10,952 bases of DNA, from positions 1-10,952 of the forward strand of contig CAJOMW010000023.1 in assembly GCA_905235695.1 (NCBI GenBank), in the 5' to 3' direction. Source of the stretch: an uncultured Clostridia bacterium. GTDB taxonomy: Bacteria; Bacillota; Clostridia; Oscillospirales; CAG-382. The position numbers and the translations under genes are program-made. The first letter of the stretch is position 1, and each line of letters starts with the position of its first letter. The notes beneath the pieces are model-generated. The model ran no database searches and had not been told where the DNA came from. It saw only the letters and a program-made list of their open reading frames with translations. Below are positions 5,479 through 10,952 of the stretch, one piece after another.

Positions 5479-7230
5479 TTATGCTTCCGCTATTGCGTAC
5501 TTCTCCATGTATTCGTCGTAATGCTCCTTGAAGAACTCGTCGCTCGACTTTACGCCGCGCAGATACTCGTGCATGCCGAGACTGTTGTGGGATATTTCTA
5601 TTATACAGCCTGCGATATTCGAGCAGTGGTCGGATATTCTCTCGAGATTTGTGAGAAGATCCGAAAGCACAAAGCCCTGCTCTATGGTGCTTTCGCCCTT
5701 CTGCAAGCGGTCAATGTGATTGTTCTTTATCTGGCTCTTGAGGTAGTCGACGACCTGCTCGAGCGGCTCTACGAGATATGCGCTTTCGCCGTTTTCATCA
5801 ACAAACGCCTCTGACGTAAGCTTCAGAATATCCTTCAGTGCCTCGCACATCGTCGAAAGCTCGCTGTTTGCCTTTGAGGAGAATACGAGCTTCTTGTCGT
5901 ATATCTCCTGCATTGATTCAACAATGTTTATTGCGTGGTCGCTCAGCCTTTCAAGGTCTCCTATGATATGCAGGAGCTTTGATACCTCGAGGCTGTCCTT
6001 GTCCGTGAGATCCCGGGAGCTTATCTTAACGAGATACGTTCCGAGCTTGTCCTCGTAAACGTCGCCTCTGTCTTCACCGGCATATATCAGCTTTGCCGTT
6101 GCCTCCGAGTATCCGCTCTGCACCATTTCCAGCGTTTTTATAACCGTGTTGAAGGCGTCAGTCGCCATTTCCTTTGCGACGTCCTTGCTTCTGAGGATAG
6201 CGGCTGCCGGAGTGCCGAGCAGACGATCGTCGAGAAGCTCCTGCTTCTCCGTTTCCTTTGAATCGCGAACGGTCATTGTCGCAAGCTTTTCGAGCTGATT
6301 TGAAAACGGCATGAGAATAGCGAGCGCTATTATCTTGAACACCGTGTGTATGAGAGCTACACTTACCGGCGACGCTGCCTGCTGCAAGAATTGAAGAGGG
6401 AAGAGCGCCTTGGCAGCATAGAACAGAGCAAGGAGTATTATCGCCGCTATTAAGTTGAAATACAGGTGTATAAGCGCCGCACGCTTTGCGTTCTTGTTTG
6501 CGCCGATGGAGGATATGAGTGCGCTGACGCAGGTGCCTATGTTCTGTCCCATGATTATCGGAATAGCCGTCGCATTTGTTATGCTTCCGGTTATCGTGAG
6601 CGCCTGAAGAATACCGACAGATGCGGCGGAGGACTGAATTATCGCCGTTATTATAATGCCGGCGAGAAGTCCGAGTACGGGCTGCTCAAATACTGTGAGT
6701 ATCCTTATGAAATTGGGATTGTCTTTCAGAGGCTCAACGGCACCAGACATCATGTTCATTCCGAACATCAGCACCGAGAAGCCGATCATTACGAGACCTA
6801 TGTCTTTTTTCTTGTTGTCTTTCGACATATTGAAAATGACGCCCACAAGTGCGAGGATGGGGGTGAAATTCTCGGGGTTCAGCATATTTATAAAGAAGTT
6901 TTCGCTCTGTATTCCCGTCATCGCCAAAAACCAAGAGGTTATCGACGAGCCGAGGTTTGCGCCCATAATAACGCCGACTGTCTGATGCAGCGTCATAACG
7001 CCGGAGTTTACGAAGCCTACGACCATTACCGTCGTCGCCGACGACGATTGAATTATAGCCGTGATAGCGAGACCGAGCAGAAAGCCCTTGAACTTATTTG
7101 AAGTGAGCCTTGCAAGTATTCCCTTGAGGCGGTTGCCGGCGCGTTTTTCAAGCGCACTGCTCATAACGCTCATTCCGAAAAGGAACAGCGCAAGCCCACC
7201 CGCAAGCGTCAGAAAATTTGTGAAATCCAT
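5479..7230 (-). CDS. Na/Pi cotransporter family protein with PhoU-like C-terminal domain
   Basis: A 583-residue inner-membrane protein of the NptA/PNaS family (Na_Pi_cotrans domains plus a PhoU-like helical tail), expected to move phosphate with sodium. Residues of about 1-310 are hydrophobic, with several membrane helices. The two inverted-repeat signature motifs are present: QSSSATT at 61-67 and QSSAAS starting at Gln199. Residues of about 340-560 are a soluble, charged helical region with PhoU-like features: LERLSDHAINIVES and a second LERISDHCSNIA, the duplicated E-R-x-x-D-H pattern. Length is normal for clostridial members. The start is placed at the ATG at 7230 because AGAGG lies seven bases upstream; the ATG at 7236 would have almost no spacing. 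It lies downstream of nifJ in the same direction but behind a terminator, so it probably has its own promoter in the A/T-rich stretch at 7243-7350. I see no canonical pair of boxes there. The PhoU-like tail may control transport. Confidence 0.9.
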   Translation of the reverse strand: MDFTNFLTLAGGLALFLFGMSVMSSALEKRAGNRLKGILARLTSNKFKGFLLGLAITAIIQSSSATTVMVVGFVNSGVMTLHQTVGVIMGANLGSSITSWFLAMTGIQSENFFINMLNPENFTPILALVGVIFNMSKDNKKKDIGLVMIGFSVLMFGMNMMSGAVEPLKDNPNFIRILTVFEQPVLGLLAGIIITAIIQSSAASVGILQALTITGSITNATAIPIIMGQNIGTCVSALISSIGANKNAKRAALIHLYFNLIAAIILLALFYAAKALFPLQFLQQAASPVSVALIHTVFKIIALAILMPFSNQLEKLATMTVRDSKETEKQELLDDRLLGTPAAAILRSKDVAKEMATDAFNTVIKTLEMVQSGYSEATAKLIYAGEDRGDVYEDKLGTYLVKISSRDLTDKDSLEVSKLLHIIGDLERLSDHAINIVESMQEIYDKKLVFSSKANSELSTMCEALKDILKLTSEAFVDENGESAYLVEPLEQVVDYLKSQIKNNHIDRLQKGESTIEQGFVLSDLLTNLERISDHCSNIAGCIIEISHNSLGMHEYLRGVKSSDEFFKEHYDEYMEKYAIAEA

Positions 7231-7237
7231 TCTCATA

Positions 7238-7242
7238 CCTCT
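7238..7242 (-). promoter_or_regulatory. Ribosome binding site that sets the start at 7230
   Basis: AGAGG on the minus strand, seven bases before ATG 7230-7228. The ATG at 7236 is only one base from it and is therefore unlikely to be the main start. Confidence 0.65.
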
Positions 7243-7350
7243 TTATTTGCCAATCTTCCACAAATATAATGCTATAATATTTTCGGAGGATTTTAAATAT
7301 ATTTAGGTAAACTATCCATGAATATGGTGTAAATGATAAAAAACAGCACA

Positions 7351-7380
7351 TAATAACCGCCCGAAGAACCCTTCGGGCGG
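7351..7380 (-). terminator. Intrinsic terminator after nifJ
   Basis: A perfect 10-base-pair stem: CCGCCCGAAG at 7357-7366 with CTTCGGGCGG at 7371-7380, and a four-base loop. On the minus strand it starts 15 bases after the nifJ stop codon. It is followed by TTATTA and, a little later, a run of six T (7343-7338). The T tract is interrupted, so some read-through into the cotransporter gene is possible. Confidence 0.78.
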
Positions 7381-7395
7381 CGTTTATGAGTAAAA

Positions 7396-10300
7396 TCACA
7401 TATATTCTTCCATTTTCTTGTACTTCTTATACCTTTCAAGTGCATCCAGCCTGCTCTGTTCAAAGAGCGTCTCTGCATTTTCGGGGAAGGTGCGCTTGAG
7501 GGAGGCGTATCTTACCTCTCCGTCAAAGAAGTCGAGTATGTTTTGCGACGGCTCTTTGGAGTCTACCGTGAGATGCTTCTCAGAGTCCGGATTGTACCTG
7601 TAAAGTATCCAGTATCCGCAGTCAACGGCGCGCTTCATCTCGCTTTGCACATTGTTCATGCCTATCTTTATTCCGTGCGAGAGGCAGGGGGTGTAGGCGA
7701 TGACGACAGACGGTCCCTTATAGGACTGCGCCTCTTTAAGTGCCTTTACGAGCTGATTTGCGTCGGCTCCCATGGCGACCTGCGCAACGTATACGTTGCC
7801 GTAAGTCATGAGCATGGCGCCGAGATCCTTCTTCTTCGACTTCTTGCCCGAAGAGCAGAACTGAGCCACCGCTCCGAGAGGGGTTGCCTTTGAGGACTGA
7901 CCGCCGGTGTTGGAGTATACCTCCGTGTCGACTACGAGTATGTTTATGTCCTCGCCCGATGCGATAACATGGTCGAGACCGCCGAAGCCTATGTCATAAG
8001 CCCAGCCGTCTCCGCCGAACATCCAGAAGCACTTCTTAGAGAGCCTGTCGCAGTCGCGGAGCACTTCCTTCACCTTGTCCGTCGCCTTTGTGTTTTTAAG
8101 CGCCTTTATAAGGCTTTCGGAAAGGGCTTCCGAGCTTTCTATGTCGTCAAATCCGCTTAGCCATGCTCCTGCCGCACCTCTCAGCGCATCGTCGTCGGTT
8201 TCCTCTGCCAGCTTTTCGACGTTCGCCTTCACGAGCGCTCTCTGCTGTTTGTCGGCAATGAGCATTCCGAGGCTGAACTCCGCATTGTTCTCAAAGAGTG
8301 AATTTGACCATGCAGGACCTTTGCCTTTTGCGTTCTTTGTGTAGGGGATACCCGGCATGGGGGAGCCCCACGCCTGAGAACAGCCCGTTGCGTTCGCCCA
8401 GTATACCTTGTCTCCGAAAAGCTGAGTGAGGAGCTTTGCGTAAGGCGTTTCTCCGCAGCCTGCGCAGGCGGCGGAAAATTCTATCAGCGGAGTCCTGAAC
8501 TGACTGCCCTTGACGGAATACCTGTCGAATACGTCGCCCTTGTCGCTTGTTTTAAGCGCATATTCCCAGTTTTCGTCGTACGTCCTTCCGTCAAAGGGCT
8601 GCATTGATATTGCCTTTTCCTTTGCAAGACAGCTGCTTACGCAGCTTCCGCACCCGGTACAGTCCGCACCGCTGACCTGCAGCGTGTAGAAGTATTCCTT
8701 TTCCTTGATGCCTTTGGCAGGAACGTACTTAAAGCCGTCCGGCGCATTTTCCGCTTCGTCCTTTGTTAGAAGATACGGGCGTATTACAGCATGAGGGCAA
8801 ACGAAGGAGCACTTGTTGCACTGGAGGCACTTTTCGGCGTCCCAAACGGGAATTTTTGTCGAAATGGCACGCTTTTCATAGGCAGTGAGACCGAGGTCTA
8901 TCCTGCCGTCCATGTAATTCATAAAGGTAGATACGGGAAGCTCGTCGCCCTTCTGGTCGTTTATAGGCTCAAGTATATGCGAGACGACGTAGGGCTTTGT
9001 GTCGTCCGGCTTCCTGAACGCCTCGGTAAGGCTTGCCCAGCTTGACGGAACGTCTATCTTGACGACGTTTGCCGCGCCCTGCTTTATTGCCTCTATGTTC
9101 TTGTTTACGACATCCTCGCCCTTTGAGAAGTATGTCTTTTGAGCGGAGTCTATCATGTATTCCTCCGCTTTTGCATAGTCCAGAACGTTGCTTATCTTGA
9201 AGAATGCCGCCTGGAGCACCATGTTTACACGGTTTCCGAGACCTATGCGCTCGGCAATGCGGCTCGCATCTATTGTGTAGAAGTTTATATTTTTCTCTGC
9301 AATTATGCGCTTTAGCCTGTTCGGAAGCTTTTCGTCAAGCTCATCGGGAGTAAACGAGCAGTTGAGAAGGAACGATCCGCCGTTCTTAAGCTCGTCCGCT
9401 ATATCGTATTTGTATATGTAGCTCTGATTGTGGCAGGCGATAAAATCGGCGTTTTTGACGTAGTATGTCGAGCGCAGCGGCGATGAGCTGAAGCGCAGGT
9501 GCGATTTTGTGACGCCGAACGACTTCTTTGCGTCGTATTCAAAATAAGCCTGGGCAAATTTATCGGTGTAGTCGTTTATTATCTTTACGGTGCTGTGATT
9601 TGCGCCGACCGTTCCGTCTGAGCCGAGTCCCCAGAACTTGCAGCTTATTGTGTCGTCGTTTTCGGCGAAAATCTTCTGCTTCGGAGTGAGGCTGAGGTGG
9701 GTTACGTCGTCGGTTATGCTTATGGTGAATCCGTTTTTCGGCTCTTTTTCGGAGAGGTTGTCAAATACGGCTCCGATATCCGTCGGGGTGGTGTCCTTTG
9801 AAGACAGACCGTATCTTCCGCCAACTACCTCAATGCCGCTTCCGTACAGCGTGCTGCGAACGTCCTCATACAGCGGCTCGCCGACGGCGCCCATTTCCTT
9901 GGTTCTGTCAAGAACGGCTATTTTTTTGACGGTTTTCGGGAGCACGGAGAGAAAATACTTTACCGAGAAAGGTCTGTACAGATGAACCTGCAAAAATCCG
10001 ACCTTTTCCCCGCGCCTTGTGAGATAGTCAACGGTCTCCTGTACTGCGCCGCTCACCGAGCCCATGGCAACGATAACTCTCTCGGCATCCGGTGCGCCGT
10101 AGTAGTTGAACAGATGATACTCTCGTCCGGTTATCTTCGAGATTTCCGCCATATAGCCCTCTACGATGTCCGGAAGCGCATCGTATGACGAGTTATTCGC
10201 CTCGCGCACCTGGAAGAAAATGTCGGGGTTCTGTACCGTCGCACGAAGGTCCGGGTGATCCGGATTGAGCGCACTTCTCTTGAACTCGTTCAGCGCATCC

Positions 10301-10893
10301 TTGTCGAGAAGCCTTTCGAGGTCTTCATACTCCATCTGCTCGACTTTGTCTATCTGATGAGATGTTCTGAATCCGTCAAAGAAGTGCATGAAGGGCACCT
10401 TGCCCTTTACCGCCGAAAGGTGTGCGACGCCTGCAAGGTCCATTATCTCCTGTACGCTTGCCGTCGAGAGCATTGCAAAGCCCGTCTGACGGCAGTTGTA
10501 TATGTCGGAGTGGTCTCCGAAAATCGACAGAGCGTGTGTGCCGACCGTGCGCGAAGCGACGTGGAGCACACCGGGGAGACGTTCGCCGGAAATTCTGTGA
10601 AGCACGGGTATCATGAGCATAAGTCCCTGGGACGAGGTGAATGACGTCGAGAGAGCGCCCGTCTCGAGCGCACCGTGTACGGCGGCGATAGCCCCTGCCT
10701 CCGACTGCATCTCGACGAGAGATACCGTCTGACCGAATATGTTCTTCTTGCCCTTAGCCGACCACGCATCCGTCTTTCCCGCCATGGGTGACGAGGGCGT
10801 TATCGGATATATTGCCGCAATTTCGGTAAAGGCGTAGGCGATGTACGCCGCCGCCTCATTGCCGTCCATTGTCACAAGTTTTTTTTCTTTCAT
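7396..10893 (-). CDS. nifJ: Pyruvate:ferredoxin (flavodoxin) oxidoreductase
   Basis: A 1165-residue single-chain PFOR, the usual length. It converts pyruvate and CoA to acetyl-CoA and CO2 and reduces ferredoxin, in the cytoplasm of anaerobes. Domains in order: the pyrimidine-binding domain (1 to about 250) with YPITPSSP at 29-36 and Thr32, Glu65 and Arg115 at expected active-site positions; domain II (to about 410); the gamma-type domain (about 420-610); a two-cluster ferredoxin domain with Cys689, 692, 695, 699 and Cys745, 748, 751, 755; and the TPP-pyrophosphate domain with GDG at 961-963 and Asn995. Ligands for the cluster near TPP are Cys810, 813, 838 and 1070. These positions fall almost exactly where they do in the Desulfovibrio africanus enzyme, so it is predicted to be fully functional. 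The second ferredoxin motif has Leu instead of the common Pro after its last Cys. The C-terminus ends soon after the core without a long extra tail. The start is the ATG at 10893, with GGAGG 12 bases upstream (10910-10906), a long spacing but with no better start. It appears to be monocistronic. Confidence 0.97.
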   Translation of the reverse strand: MKEKKLVTMDGNEAAAYIAYAFTEIAAIYPITPSSPMAGKTDAWSAKGKKNIFGQTVSLVEMQSEAGAIAAVHGALETGALSTSFTSSQGLMLMIPVLHRISGERLPGVLHVASRTVGTHALSIFGDHSDIYNCRQTGFAMLSTASVQEIMDLAGVAHLSAVKGKVPFMHFFDGFRTSHQIDKVEQMEYEDLERLLDKDALNEFKRSALNPDHPDLRATVQNPDIFFQVREANNSSYDALPDIVEGYMAEISKITGREYHLFNYYGAPDAERVIVAMGSVSGAVQETVDYLTRRGEKVGFLQVHLYRPFSVKYFLSVLPKTVKKIAVLDRTKEMGAVGEPLYEDVRSTLYGSGIEVVGGRYGLSSKDTTPTDIGAVFDNLSEKEPKNGFTISITDDVTHLSLTPKQKIFAENDDTISCKFWGLGSDGTVGANHSTVKIINDYTDKFAQAYFEYDAKKSFGVTKSHLRFSSSPLRSTYYVKNADFIACHNQSYIYKYDIADELKNGGSFLLNCSFTPDELDEKLPNRLKRIIAEKNINFYTIDASRIAERIGLGNRVNMVLQAAFFKISNVLDYAKAEEYMIDSAQKTYFSKGEDVVNKNIEAIKQGAANVVKIDVPSSWASLTEAFRKPDDTKPYVVSHILEPINDQKGDELPVSTFMNYMDGRIDLGLTAYEKRAISTKIPVWDAEKCLQCNKCSFVCPHAVIRPYLLTKDEAENAPDGFKYVPAKGIKEKEYFYTLQVSGADCTGCGSCVSSCLAKEKAISMQPFDGRTYDENWEYALKTSDKGDVFDRYSVKGSQFRTPLIEFSAACAGCGETPYAKLLTQLFGDKVYWANATGCSQAWGSPMPGIPYTKNAKGKGPAWSNSLFENNAEFSLGMLIADKQQRALVKANVEKLAEETDDDALRGAAGAWLSGFDDIESSEALSESLIKALKNTKATDKVKEVLRDCDRLSKKCFWMFGGDGWAYDIGFGGLDHVIASGEDINILVVDTEVYSNTGGQSSKATPLGAVAQFCSSGKKSKKKDLGAMLMTYGNVYVAQVAMGADANQLVKALKEAQSYKGPSVVIAYTPCLSHGIKIGMNNVQSEMKRAVDCGYWILYRYNPDSEKHLTVDSKEPSQNILDFFDGEVRYASLKRTFPENAETLFEQSRLDALERYKKYKKMEEYM

Positions 10894-10936
10894 TTTATCG
10901 TTTGTCCTCCGTAGAGAGTTTAATAATATATTTTGA

Positions 10937-10952
10937 AGGGGATAAAACCCCT
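10937..10952. repeat. Short inverted repeat at the right edge, upstream of nifJ
   Basis: AGGGG (10937-10941) and CCCCT (10948-10952) flank a six-base A/T loop and run up to the window edge, so the stem may be longer. It lies 44 bases upstream of the nifJ ATG, next to an A/T-rich TATATTATT stretch on the minus strand that could hold a -10 box. It could be an upstream gene's terminator or an operator. It is too truncated to decide. Confidence 0.3.

Noticed and set aside
6466..7101. Rightward 211-codon frame opposite the Na/Pi cotransporter
   Set aside because: It is antisense to a strong family match and its translation is tyrosine/arginine-rich, as expected for a shadow frame.
7148..7399. Leftward frame across the gap between nifJ and the cotransporter
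   Set aside because: It runs through the nifJ terminator stem region and the cotransporter's start without a ribosome binding site. It is a chance open frame.
10255..10644. Rightward frame opposite the start of nifJ
   Set aside because: It is antisense to conserved PFOR sequence and has no independent support.

Overview
The window looks like chromosomal DNA from a strictly anaerobic member of the Clostridia (Firmicutes). The evidence is a full-length single-chain pyruvate:ferredoxin oxidoreductase, a clostridial-type Na/Pi cotransporter with a PhoU-like tail, a three-part sugar nucleotidyltransferase, GGAGG-type ribosome binding sites and a sigma-A-like promoter. Many such genomes come from gut or rumen bacteria. 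Genus or family cannot be fixed from this sequence alone. There are six protein genes, no rRNA or tRNA gene and no CRISPR array.

Layout from left to right. Positions 1-53 hold imperfect direct repeats that resemble the end of an IS21-type insertion sequence. Two leftward genes follow: a small conserved protein of unknown function (80-475) and a 785-residue nucleotidyltransferase / hexapeptide-repeat / phosphomannomutase-like protein (636-2993). A divergent intergenic region (2994-3177) carries a good rightward promoter. The rightward unit is a secreted cohesin-like / fibronectin type III / Listeria-Bacteroides-repeat protein (3178-4584) followed 14 bases later by a GIY-YIG nuclease-family protein with a DUF4357 tail (4599-5297). 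A strong bidirectional hairpin terminator (5440-5474) separates these from two leftward genes: the Na/Pi cotransporter (5479-7230), and upstream of it nifJ (7396-10893), which has its own terminator at 7351-7380.

Four of the six genes are ordinary metabolic, transport or surface functions and do not form one obvious pathway. PFOR supplies acetyl-CoA and reduced ferredoxin, the cotransporter handles phosphate, and the nucleotidyltransferase probably feeds activated sugar into envelope or exopolysaccharide synthesis. I see no convincing new multi-gene system.

The parts most worth a second look are these: the PMM-like domain has lost most catalytic signature residues; the secreted protein has two independent 9-base tandem repeats in its linker; the GIY-YIG/DUF4357 gene differs in base and codon use from its neighbours and appears to sit between a host gene and that gene's terminator; and there is a possible IS terminus at the window's left edge.
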